A stretch of DNA of 64,000 nucleotides. Origin: Agelaius tricolor. Lineage: Eukaryota; Chordata; Aves; Passeriformes; Icteridae. The notes below the pieces were generated by a model. It saw nothing but the letters and a program-made list of their open reading frames with translations, was not told where the DNA came from and made no database searches. Shown piece after piece: positions 51,537 to 63,500 of the stretch (its first letter is position 1; each line of letters opens with the position of its first letter). The stretch spans positions 68,117,381 through 68,181,380 of the forward strand of contig JALJCS010000001.1 in NCBI GenBank assembly GCA_023055355.1. The letters run 5' to 3'. Made by a program: the position numbers and the translations under genes.

Positions 51537-53100
51537 AAGAGACGGTATGTTACTCATAGCAGTGTGCTTTTGAGGATGTTAAGTCTTACATTTAATTTAA
51601 AAGAATTGCAGTCACTTTTAAGTTTAACTAGCTTCCATGAAAAAAGTCCATCTCTGGAGTGAAAGAGAAAAAGGGAGGGAGTTATTGAGGTGAAGGAGAA
51701 GGACTAAGTGGGAATAAGTTTGATAAAATGAGAGGAAAGTCTGAAGACATGAACAGTGTGTAAAGGGTGATTCTGGGAAAATGTCTGTGGAACTGGGTAA
51801 CTGTGAGACCTAGGAAGGAAGGGTCAGTGAAATTAAAACCTTTTTTTCAGAAGGGAAATAGAAGAAAGCCAAAGGCATGAGGGCTTCTGCCCTAGAAAAG
51901 ACTGCTTCTCTGCAGCACTAATATTTTTTAATTGGAGAAGTGTCTAATCTGTGTTCCACCCACAATTAGTTTGGATGTCCCTGTAAAATATTTTCTTCAT
52001 TCTTAGTTACAATGACAGACTGACAGTGAATAGGGTCTTGCAATAGGAATTAATTCACTTGGTGCTTTTTCAAGCCCAATTTCTTTGACAAGACCATTTC
52101 AGGGACCAAGCCAAAATTAAAATATTCCTAGTGATGCTAAAAGGCAGAGAGTGCATCTCTCCTATTACTCCTCTGTCCTATTGACTCCAGTGTGCTCTGC
52201 ACAGCTCACTCTTTGATTCTTCTACCAGGACCTCATTTCTGATTTAATCCAGTCTACTACTCCTGGAGCAAAACTTTTCCAGAAGGAGGCTAGACAGTAT
52301 CAATGTCTGAACACATTGCCTTTGTTTTAGAGTTCAACAAAAATCTTAATTCAAACCATTGCATTTTATAGAATTAGATCACAGCTCCTAAGCATCTGTC
52401 ATCTCAGGTTATGTTTAGATCTACAGTCCTTGATGTTTTAGTACCAGAAAGGTGTTTGCTCAGATACTTTTCTTATTTCAGTTTACAGAGAAAATTCTGA
52501 GCTACTGTTTTGGACAATCTAAAGTTTCTGCATGTATTTTCTTGAATCCATCCCTCCCTATCTAATGTATAAGGAACCATCCTATTGCAATCCTGCACTG
52601 AAAATAAATGGGAAAGATGTAAGCATTCATTTAGTGAAATCCTCTCCAGCTCCTGAAGGACTTTTTCCCTACCTTGTAAGCCTTCTGTCTTCTACCCTGG
52701 TTTAAATATTGTACAAACATCATCTGACCTTTCTATCACCATCTCATGCAAGCCCGTCTGAAAATGTATTTACATGGTGCTAGGTGCATGCATCCAGGGA
52801 GATTTTGGCTAGCATGATTTTTGAGTTTAAAAACATGTAAAAAGAAAGCAGAAAATGCATTTTAAAAGCATTGAAATGTGTTAAGTGGGTATATAAATCC
52901 ATGACATTTTATATCTTCCACTCTCCAACTCTTTCTACTGAATTGTAGGAACATTCAGTAAAACCAACATTTTTTTCTAGAGCAGCTCCTTGAAAAGTTA
53001 AAGTTTTGTGCCACAGAGTGCCCAGAATCACTTTGGATTATCAAGTTTTTCAACTCAGTGTCCTCCTTAGCCCAAGCTTGTCTGGTACCTTGAATGTCAC
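51537..53100. other. Non-coding stretch, would be intron if the upstream exon is real
   Basis: No gene or mobile element is recognisable. The first 250 bases are purine-rich (AGAGAAAAAGGGAGGGAG words). Confidence 0.45.
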
Positions 53101-53240
53101 TGGAGACACTCAAAACTCAGCTGGACAAGGCATAAAGCAACATGATCTCATTTTGAAGTCAGTCCTGCTCTGAAAAAAGGGGTGGACCCTTTGATCTCCA
53201 GAGGTGCCCTCCAAACTAAATTGTTCTCTGATTTCATAAC
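53101..53240 (+). mobile_element. CR1 3' end, plus orientation
   Basis: TGGAGACACTCAAAACTCAG, CTGGACAAGG, GTCCTGCTCTG, GGGGTGGACCCTTTGATCTC and CAGAGGTGCCCTCCAAACT follow the forward CR1 3' end (last coding words, then the untranslated tail with TTGGACTAGATGATCTC and GGTCCCTTCCAACC). The copy is about 140 bp and well diverged. Its 3' end faces that of the CR1 at 53,957. Confidence 0.8.
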
Positions 53241-53956
53241 TGCTTCCTTGCATTGTCTATAATTGTCCATTCCACACCCCGATTTTACTCAGTGTCAATG
53301 GATATATTCCTGACTGATTAGCACTTAAAAAGAGAGTGAGCAGTCTGGCTCATGACATCTACTGACAGGTATGAATTTTGGCCTGTCCGGTGTGTGAATT
53401 AAGCTAAAACTGGTAGGGGACACTTGAAAGCTGTACAGAAAAGGAGTGTCTGTTCAGGATGGTAACTGATTTCTGTCCCCAGGCCAAGCCATAGGTCACA
53501 GCTGAACCAGCAAATGGACAAAATGATGTAGGAGTCATTTAGTTCAGCCCCAGTTCCTTCCAGGGGAGACTTGCTTAGTCTCCCCTAGCCATTGCCAGGG
53601 CTAGCAATATGTTAAATCAACCTAGTTGTCTGGACTACTAAAAACCTTTCCCATGAACTTGTCATTTTGTGGTATTAATCAGCAATATATGCACAAACTT
53701 TGAATTGCATTGTTCCCTCTTCAACACAATACACATGACTTTACAGAGTAAAGCATAAAACTAGGAGTTAATGAGATGGCCTAAAAGGATATTTTCCGTA
53801 TCCAGTTATAGGAATCAGCACAAGTGCAATCCTGTTTGACACATTTACTCTCTTGTGCTCATGGCTTTGGACATGTTTCCAGGTCTGAATATCTGACATA
53901 GGAGATCATCCTATTTTTTCTCATTCTCCAGTGGATCTACAAAATCCACTGAGTAG

Positions 53957-54508
53957 ATCATAGAACCAGAATGATTTGGGTTGGAAGGGACTTTAAGCAT
54001 CATCTAGTTTCAGCCCCTCTGCCATGGGCAGGGACACTTCCCACTAGATCAGGTTACTCAAAGACCATCCAATCTGGCCTTCAATACTTCCAGGGTTGGG
54101 GAATTCACAGCTTCTCTGGGCAGCCTATTCCAGTGCCTCATTACCTTCAGAGAAAAGAATTTCTTCCTTATATCTACCTTAAATTTCCCTTCTTTCAGTT
54201 TGAACCTTTTACTCCTTGTCTTATCACTACAAGTCCTGAAAAAAAATCCCTCTTTGTCTTCCCTCTGGGTCCCCTTCAGATACTGAAACGTTGCTATGAG
54301 GTCTCCACAAAATGTTCTCTTCTCCAGGCTGAAGAGCCCCAATTTCCTCAGCCTACCTCCACAGTGCAGATGCTGCAGCCCCCTTAGAAACTTTGTGGTC
54401 TCCTTTGAATTTGCTCCATGTTCTTTTTATGTTATGGGCACTAGAGCTGGATTCAGTACTCCAGATGGGGTCTCACAAGAGCAGAGTAGAGGGTCGGAAT
54501 CACCTCTG
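53957..54508 (-). mobile_element. CR1 3' region with ORF2 C-terminus, best-preserved copy
   Basis: The plus strand starts ATCATAGAACCAGAATG then GGGTTGGAAGGGACTTTAAG, the reverse complement of the CR1 3' end, and stays recognisable for about 550 bp. The minus-strand frame at 54058-54342 reads through GLFSLEKRTFCGDLIA and HWNRLPREAV, the conserved C-terminal end of the CR1 polyprotein, in one open frame. Upstream, LYSALVRPHLEY (ending the frame near 54,453) is the end of the reverse-transcriptase domain, followed by a premature stop. Similarity ends near 54,508, so the catalytic part is missing and the copy is 5'-truncated and dead. Confidence 0.92.
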
Positions 54509-56831
54509 TAAAGTGACTCAGTGCAGGAGATAGGAAGGAAAATGAGAGTTCAAGGTCCTCATTTCCTCTTTTCCTGACCAGGGTTGTATCTTCATATGCA
54601 AGACATGGAGAATAAAACTTCCCAAGGTGCCATTCTGCTGGTGATTCAAAGAGCAACCGTGGGGAATTCTAAAGACTTATTTGAGGCAGTACCCTGTATT
54701 ACTGGACATTTCCAGATTAGTTGTCTAAACATCCTTGAAAAGGGTAGGCTCATTTATTCCTTCCATCCAAGGAAAACTTTCAGGATAAAGACCAACCCAT
54801 AGGCTTGCAATGTTTATTTTCAAAGTGTGTATCTTAGGGGGTGGTCATACAGTTAGGATCACTCTCTTAAGTACCATATAAGATCCCCCTAGGAACATGT
54901 CTTTACCTGTCTTCAGAGTATTAATTTCCAAAGAACTGATTATGAGAAAGTACTTCAAGAAAATGTCTTCTTGGAAAAGTGCTCTCTTTAATTCTACACA
55001 TTTCTTCAAATTGCCACAAATTATAGATATACAGAAGAAAAGCTGTAAAAACTAACCCTTGCAAAAAGTAAAAGAAACCCCAAAGACCAAAAGAAAAACC
55101 GCAGACCCCTAAATCAAAACCAAATAAAAAACCCCCCAAAACAACCAACCAAACAAAACCAAAACAAAACAGCAAAAAACCCCAAGCAACCAACCAAAAA
55201 ATCCCCAAACAAACAAACAAAAAACAAATAAAAAAGGCCCCCCAAATACCCATCCCTATAAACTTTTCACAAAAGCTGTGCTGAAAAAAACCCCCTGTCA
55301 TCAAATTTATTGTATCACTTCGCCTAACACTGAAATCTTAATGTGATGTCTTTCTCACCTTTAGTATGTACACATTCTTGTGCACACTGTAATAAAGACA
55401 TGGGGCCATGAGACTGTCAGAAGTTTTTCTGATCTGATGATATAAAGTTCAAGTTTTTCAAGTCCTACACTCTGCAGACCTCAAATCAGTCTCAGATGGC
55501 TTGATGTGCTCTAATACTGATTCTGTATGTTTGTGAAGGTTCAGTGACCTGGCTACTACTTATGCTTGGTAAAAAAAAATCTGTGATCTGAGAAATTTTT
55601 GATTTATTTGCAGCCAGTGTTTAGGAATTTCTTCAGCAGGAAGATTTATTTATTTTTTGACATTATAAGGGGTATTTTGCATTTTGCTGCTTTTTTTTTG
55701 TTTTGTTTTTACAACACTGCTTTTGGTTCTTTTAGGCCCTGGGGGTTGGTAGTCTAGTTGTTTACTTAGCTCTGGTCATTCTGAATGCCTATTCTTCCAT
55801 TCCTCCTCTTATCTCTCGAACAGTATCCTCTCCATCTGTTCAGCAAGCACTAACAATTTTCAGCCTTATCTTTTAAGACCATCTTCAGAAGCAGTTTTGC
55901 AATTGTTTTCTGAAAAGGACTTGGCACTTAGAAAGTCCAGGTGCAAAACCATTTAACTGAGATTTCAAGGGAGAGCGCAGAGAAATGAACAAAAGTATAC
56001 TGTTGCTATTTTCTTTTTCTTGTGTAGAGATCTTCTTGGTATTTTAACTGAGCTTTAATCCCCTCCACCCACAAATAGGCAACATATATTTATATTTGCT
56101 CCAAGTAAAGCTCTCATCTGAATTTATTCCACCAATATGGATGTAAACAGAACACTATTAAAGGAGGAATAAGTGACCTTTAATATGAGTATCTTTGCGA
56201 GCAGCAGATGTAATTTACAATAAATATATAATAAAGAAGAATGAACATAGTTCCTCTTTCCTATTTTCAAATGGAATTCTGAAACTGGATTAAATCCTGT
56301 GGGATGGACTATTTATTTAGTTTTATGTATATATTTTCTAGCAGGCTTAGCTCACCAACATGATGTAGGTTTGCACTGTAAAGCTATTAATGTACTGTAA
56401 TTAACATGCAGCATAATCAATCATCTGTCTTATTGCTGGGTGTCTTACATACTTTGACTTGTCTGAAGGAAGGAGACTGTAACAGTAAAGGACACTGTTA
56501 TCCAGATCACCATCTTTCCAGTGATGGGTGCCATAAATTATAGAAAATGGAGAAACAAGAGCTGCTCAAAATTCCTCTAAATCTTATGAGAATTATGGCT
56601 TTTCCAAGTATGTCTATATCCTGAATTGGTATGAAGAAAAGCTAAAATTGCCTTGTAAAGGAATTAAATGTCAGTTTAGATAAATGTCTAAAACAGTGGC
56701 TCACCAAACTCTCATGAAGAAATGGTAATGGGAAAACAGGGAAGATTTTCCATATGGATTAAAATGGTTAAATAGAGGAAATTCAGAATAGAAATATATG
56801 TTTGATTTTAGGTGGAATCAGATCATCACTG
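54509..56831. other. Non-coding stretch, no gene recognised
   Basis: Apart from the A/C-rich tract listed separately, no gene or mobile element is recognisable. Confidence 0.5.
55071..55250. repeat. A/C-rich low-complexity tract (strand-asymmetric)
   Basis: About 180 bases with very few T or G on the plus strand, built from CAAA, CCAA and AACCCC words. It is the complement type of the T/G-rich tracts elsewhere in this window. The 127-codon minus-strand frame across it is rich in F, G, L and W only because of this composition. Confidence 0.9.
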
Positions 56832-56833
56832 AA

Positions 56834-56870
56834 GTTCCACAGAGATCTCTGCTTAGGCCTGTGTTGTTCA
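56834..56870 (+). mobile_element. CR1 reverse-transcriptase remnant (VPQGS...PVLF motif region)
   Basis: GTTCCACAGAGATCTCTGC and TTAGGCCTGTGTTGTTCA translate to VPQRSLLRPVLF, close to the VPQGSVLGPVLFN signature of CR1-type reverse transcriptases. Only this short island is recognisable. It lies about 500 bp upstream of another CR1 coding fragment in the same orientation, where an intact element would have about 120 bp. Confidence 0.5.
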
Positions 56871-57370
56871 AGAAAGAAATAAATTATTAGAGAAAGGGGG
56901 TGTATGCATATGGGAAAAAAATCCTGCTCTGTTGCAAATTTATGGTCTCTTAACTGATTATTACTAAAGAATTAAATCCTAGACCAAAACAGGAAAAATC
57001 ATAAGAATGTCAGCTCAAGACCTGATCCTGGTCAAAAAGCCAAATTGAACATTTCAAGCTGCTTGTGGAAATGAGGGCAGCAGAAGAACCACCACTACTC
57101 TGCTGTTTGAATTCATCCAGGGCTCTGAATGTGACAGCAAGAGAGAAGGCAGCAGCTGACCACAAGGACTCCCACACCCTCCTGGCCACATGATATTCTT
57201 TAGAAAGGAAATTTATCTTCAGCCACTGACATTTGTAAACAACTCATGACATTCCGGAGAACCACCACAAGAGTTAAAATCTTGGCTTTCCTCATTCACC
57301 CAAGTGAGTGAAGATCCATACTGATTGGGGAAAGCCATACTGAGAAGTAAACAAGCAAACAAGGGCAGAG

Positions 57371-57520
57371 AGGCCCTGCAGAGAGACCTTGACAAGTCAG
57401 AGAGATGGGCAGTCGGCAGCTGTATGGAGTTTAGCAAGGGCAAATGTCAGATTCTGCACCTGGGACAGGGCATAGAATGGAGTTTTGGGCAATAACTCAG
57501 GTAGGAGAAAACCTGAATAT
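57371..57520 (+). mobile_element. CR1 ORF2 internal coding fragment
   Basis: From 57376 to 57471 one frame reads LQRDLDKSERWAVGSCMEFS followed by KGKCQILHLGQG. This matches the conserved CR1 segment LQ-DLD--E-WA---MKFN-GKC-VLHLG that follows the reverse-transcriptase catalytic motifs. It lacks both the catalytic region before it and the CR1 3' end after it. Being an internal piece, it is the remnant of a formerly longer copy, unlike the tail-only fragments elsewhere. Confidence 0.85.
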
Positions 57521-60500
57521 GGAATGAGAAACTGGGGATTCAGCTAAAGTGTGCAGTGTAGACTTCATAAAGAAGGTTAAACTAGTGCGCACCTCAGTTG
57601 TCTAGTCTGCTTTTGGGCCTGGACTGATATCCAAATTTTGCTGTTTTGAACCATGGAGACACCAGTCACAGATGTTTTCACAGTGTTTCAGAGTTGCTGC
57701 TTTTGCAGTGAACTTGAACTCCAGTCTAAAGATAGAGTCCTCTGTGTTGATTTTAGTACTGTCAGGTCTGTCATGGTCCTGTCCTTCAACTCTTTCAACT
57801 GATCTCCAGTTCTATCACCAGCTGAGTGTTTCAGCCTTGAACACTGAAGCCTGTCTGACTCCATGTTGCACTGAGTTTGAGAAGAAAACAGAAAAGCACC
57901 GGAGTGAATAGAAAAACAAAATGGTGGGGTTCTTCTTAAGTTCTTTTAATTTAATCTCTTTTAACATTCTGAAACCATGGTGCTTTCCCAGGCAAGCAGC
58001 ATGCCATCATCTTGGAAGAAAAAGAAAAAGAGAATCATGGAGAAAATCATTGTGGGGCAGGAGTACAACAGCTCTGGTTTAGATGGGTTTACGTTGCCAG
58101 AGAGCTGCAGGGTCACAGGGTAACACAGTAGTTTGGATTACGATTTCCTTTGCCTTTTCCCCATGTGCTGTGCTTTGGTTTGCATGGCAGAGCAGTCTTC
58201 ATGCCCAAACCACATTCAGGTTAGATCAAATTGATATTGTACTCCCAGTGCACTGCAACCATGGAAAGACAGTCAGCTGTGATAAGTGATTAGACTTAGG
58301 CTAAAATCTTCCCTCTAAACAAAACTTTCTTTTTCTAAAAAAGAAAGTCTCTCCCATCTGCATGCCATGGGCACCAGTTCTTCAGCATCAACTTTTTGAC
58401 TTTGCACGTCTGCTCTTCTGGTGCTGAGGCATGGAGTAACAGCTTCACTCTTTGGACAACTTAGAGTAGATTGGGAGACTTTTATTTCTGGTATTATTCA
58501 TCAGCTTTCTGGAGGGAAACAGTGCTCTGAGGAAGAACTGTCCCATAAAAAGAGCTAGTAATTTCATTATCCCAAGAAGCTATTACTACATGGCCCACAC
58601 AAATATTCAGCAAAGTTATGAGCCAGGCCATCTAAAAAAGATTGTGAGATTAAGACCTTATTTTTATTTGGATTTTGACTCTCCTGGATATACGTTAAAC
58701 TAAAAAAAAAAAAACAGTTAAAAAAGAAAAAATGTAGATTACTTTTTATTCATGTGTTTCTAGTACCTCATTTTCAAATTTTTGTGAGGTTAATAACAAA
58801 ATCTCAAGATCTGGCAATGCTGTTTTAAAAGAAAGTCAAGTATCTAGAACATTAAATAGGAATTCTCACAGATATAACTTTGTTAACAAAATAGAGAGAA
58901 GTTATGGTAGTTACAGTGATTAATCATTTTCCCCTAGTCCACTGCCAGCACTGAAATAGCAGTGAAATCAATGGTTGCTCACTCTGAAAAATGAACCTTG
59001 ATTATTCAAAATACTTTTTTTTCTGAATGTACACAAACTCACTATAAGAAAACAGGACTAACTCCTGTCTTCCAGTAGCAAATATGTACTAACTTCTCTA
59101 TTTACCTTAAGTGTGTCTTCCTTACTCTCCAGCCTAGTAATGTAGGATTGCAGTCACATGCACAGCACCTGAGTCTAATGAGTTTACTGGGTACTAACCA
59201 GAGGAACAGTAATTCAGAGCAGATGTTAACTGACACTGATCATATTGTTCTAACAGTGTGATGTGAAAAGGCACCTGATTATTTTAGATGTATCATCCAT
59301 ATCCTTAGATGTTCTGTTAGATGTTTAAAGTCTGTAGTATTCTGAAGGCTTGCCTTAAGTCAGAGACTGTAAAAAAAGAGTAAAAAAACACGTTACTTCT
59401 TTATGTTGTAAGGGAGCACCATTTAACTGATATAATCTTTGTATCTGCTGTTCTTCCTCTCTCCTGGGAAAAGAAACAAATTTTTATTCCTACTCCATGG
59501 TTTGTTTCAGTTGCCTGTATTGTCAGCAAGTACTTGCTTTGCCTGCAAACATACTGTACTTTAGTCTCAGCCAGTTTTTAGGTTATTTTTCCAACATAAA
59601 CACTTTGGTCATGACTCTTGCACTCTGTGTTTTGTTTATTGACTCATTTGCACTTGAAATATGTTCTTGGAGAGACTTCTATTTTGGTATATTAGTTCAA
59701 AACTGTTCCCAGTCAGATGATTTTAACTTGTGCAGTAGTTATTTGATATATGTTCAAAGACAGGTATTGAGGATTTTCTTTTCCTTTTGTTGATGTAAGT
59801 TCAGTGAGTAAATTAGTACAAGTCACAGAGCTTTCTGGGATTTCTTTTTTTTCCTGTTTAAACATTTCTTAGGGTATATATATAAATGATTTTGATCTCC
59901 TCATCTGGATGATCCCATATAAGTGTGAATTGTTATAAAAGATTGATGGGGTTAAGACATGCAGAAGTGATTTGAATAAAAAGAGAAGAATTTCAACAAT
60001 TCATGAAAAGATTTGATATTTCTGTTGCTTCCTTACCAAAGTTCTTCATCCCGCCTAATTGTTCAGAGGAGAGCTGCCTGATTTTCTCAGAAGTAAAATG
60101 TTAGACAAGACATTAGACAGCTGCCCAGAGGTGATGTCTGTAAGTCTGTCTGCAGGGTAGGATCTTTAAAAACAAGACTATTTAGTGTTGAGAAATATTT
60201 GTGAGAGGCTGTTTGTTTTTCTGAAGTTTTGCGTTTCAACATGAATCACTGGAGACCAGTCAGAAGAGAGAGTTTTTTCATCTCTAGACAACTCTTCAAA
60301 GAGGTGGATGGGAATTTGGTCACATGATGGGTTCTACTGAAGGAAGATGTACAATTAAATCTATGTATTATTTAACCAGTGGTTTTTGACCTTTGCCAGT
60401 CTGTGAAGCTGTAAATATTTGCTGTGGTAGATGTGGTCACTTCAGAAATTTCACTGACATGGGTAGTTCCCTGCATGTATGAAGGTGTTTTTCATAATCA

Positions 60501-63500
60501 ACTTTTCCTTTTGCATAGAGATTGTATGTAAGCCACTTTAGCCATCTACAGGCCATTCTCCAGAGGAGTTTCATGAGCATTTTCTCTGTATCATAATTCT
60601 GTGCAGCTTGCAAACATGAAAGTGAAAAATTAAAAACTGTCTTGCTCATTTAGCCCTAGATGTCAGTTTGCTGCAGCACTAAGCAAGTATGAGTTTATAA
60701 GCGAGGCAGAACATTTTTTTCCATATTACTCAAGACCTGTGAAGGAGGAGAACCTGTAGGGCCTCAACCAAAATATACTGAAACACCTGTGATATGTTTT
60801 GTCAAGAAAAACTTTCTTGGTACTCCTGCTGAATAAAAATTAAAAAAAAAAAAAAAAAAGAAAATACTTCCCTTCACCTAGATTTGTTTTTATTAAAAAC
60901 ATGGTCTGTCCTCTGCCTATAGATTCTACTGCTATAATAACTGTACCCTCTGTTCTCATCATGACAATTAGGCTTCATGAAAATCTTTTATGAGGTCTTC
61001 TCACCAGAAGAAGGGAACTTTAATGTTTACTCAGGACTGCTAAGGAATTTTGCCTCTTGAATGACTCTCTTAGGCAGCTTTCCTGGTTGATCAGCACTTG
61101 AGGTGCCTTAACTCCTTGTGGCTTCCTAGCAAAGAAGGGATTTCAGAGGTACTTGTTCCACCACAGAATGATGCACACTTGTCTGTTACATCTTCTGCTG
61201 TGCCTGTAAGGGCTGGTACAGCACAGAGCTGAAATGGTTTTGTGTTTGGCAAAATGTGTCAGGAGTCTTCTGCATGAAAGTTGTTCTCCAGTAGCAGCCC
61301 CAGCAACTCTACATAATTTTCTCTGCTTACTCTCATTAGAATAACTTAGCTAGTTGTAAGTATAGAGAGAATGAATTTAGGTCGTTGAGAATGCCTGGGC
61401 TGGCATTTGGCCAGGACATGAGAGTTAACAGCATAGAACTTGAAAAATACATTAGTGATGTTCCTTTATTTCCTCTCATTGTTGTAAAGAAATTGCTGCT
61501 TCAGTAGTGACTGCTGCAGGTGACTGCACATCTGACATTTCCCTTATAATGCAATATAGCTTTGTCTGAATTTCTACACTGTTAGGGAGGAGATGGGTCA
61601 CTCTGGGTTTTTTTATCACTGATTGAAGAAGTTTAAAATGTGGATGGGCTACAGTTAAAGGTAAGAAAGAAAAGATTGCTGAAATAAGAGCTGCAGCTGT
61701 GATGAGGAAAAGAAAAGTATAGCTGCTTCATGTATGGATGGGTTTGCTCTGGGGTGACAGGGCTTAGCCATTTATCTGCACATAGCTAAGTGTAACATGA
61801 ATTTAGAGGTGAAGTCAGCCAGCACCACTGCATGCTAGCATGCTCCTTTTGAAAAAGGAAACACTGAAAACTTGGGTATTAGGATGTTTTTAGAGGTTAA
61901 GATTTGGAAGACCTAAATTCTGTCTTGCACCAGAAGTTCCCTGTGTGATTGTAGTGAAAGCACATTAAAACTTGAAGATGTGGATTTTGGGCAGGAGCCA
62001 GACACGTAAAAGTGATTTGCTGTGCCATGGCGCTATTGCAGTGCTCAAGCACACTTTGTAGAGTGGAACATCAATCTCTCTGCTCCTTAGTGTCTGCTCC
62101 TTGCAAAACTGTAAGTAGTCCCTCCCCACCAAGGAAGTGTAGTGAGAGCAAGTGCCACAGGTCAGAGCTACCCCTGGCACCTGTATAAATACTGTGCTTG
62201 AGAGAAGTGGATAAAGACAATGATTCAAACAGAAAATTTGTTTAGTGTTGTGGACATTCCTTAATAACAAATTTGTTTTGTACTTTCTGGTAGCTGATCC
62301 ATACACAGGATGGAAGCCTAGTCCTGCTTCCAGAAAACAGGATGACATCTGTCTTGTTTGACTCAGTTGACAATACAAGTTGTCCTTTCTAAACTCCACA
62401 TTCTGTGTGTAGTCAGGGAAGGGGGCAAGCTCCTCCAGGAGTCAGCTCATACCATCTTAAAATGGTTGTTTAAGCCAGAGGGGGCTGAGGACAAGCCCTT
62501 TTGAGGATTCTGTCTCTTTTCTCAAGCTAAAGAGGAGGATTTCTGGATATCTGTTTGATGGCTACATAAAGTTAAATGAATCACACTGTGGACTCCCTCC
62601 AGATGACAGAAGATCCTTGAAGAAGTTCAATGTTTAATCTTTCCTCCTGATTCACAGGATATAATGATAATAAAAATCTAGTTCCATATAACATTCCTTT
62701 TTATAAAAAAATTTTAGTAGGTAGTCTGTGATGAATCTTTTCTCCTTAGTTCTTGGAATTGTTTCTTTACATGCCATAAATAGAATTAATTTGGTTAAAA
62801 TCCCAGTCACTAGGAAAGAGAGGCTAATGTGATTGAACTTTCTTCATGTCCATGGACAGTGACAAATAATACCCCTCCTGTGTCAGCTAAATAATTAGAG
62901 TTTGATTGAAATGTTACCTGGAATGAGTCATCTGTGGTTAAGAGAGGAAACATCAGCAACAAGAAGGTAATGCATGTAATTGGAAACTTTTGCCTAAGCC
63001 AAAGCAAAATCAAATGAAGCCTCTGTAAGGCAAGCTACTCTCCAGTTCCAGAGCCATGCATGCAGCCTCACACTGTCACTTCTGCTGATATCCAAAGCCA
63101 GAAAGGCACGTGTTGATGCTGGACTCCTCAGGAACACAAGGCTTGATCATTTGTCTCAGTTTTCACTCTATAGAAAATCTTCCACTCTGGGAAACAAAGA
63201 CAGGTTTTTCCAAAGCAAAAATCTTAAACTTTATGCCACAGCTTGAATGGCCTGAAGGACACTTTCATAGAGACTATGATTTGAATAGTTCATGAAGGCT
63301 CATTGGCTGTCACTGGAATGAAGTTTATCCAATGCTGCGATTCCAAATGTGGGAGAAATACTGCACTTGCAGTGTCTGCTGTGACAGAAAGACTGAGACA
63401 TATTTTATACACACTGTTATGCTTCCTTATATTTTGTAACATTTTCAGATCTCCAGTGAAAATATATGTAAAATAAGTATATCATATTTAATGATAATCT

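Noticed and set aside
54058..54342. Minus-strand frame with apparent conserved protein sequence
   Set aside because: The conservation is real but belongs to the C-terminus of the CR1 polyprotein, so it is annotated as a dead mobile element and not as a host gene.
54921..55304. 127-codon minus-strand frame rich in F, G, L and W, looking like a membrane protein
   Set aside because: It lies across the A/C-rich low-complexity tract; the hydrophobic composition follows from T/G-rich codons.
60832..60859. Processed pseudogene 3' end (AATAAA plus poly-A)
   Set aside because: No recognisable parent gene upstream, no target-site duplication, and only four bases between signal and A-run; retrocopies are also rare in birds.
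61965..62399. Longest open frame in the window (144 codons, minus)
   Set aside because: No recognisable motif or splice context. A rough estimate with about 5.5% stop codons gives a few frames of 140 or more codons by chance in 64 kb.
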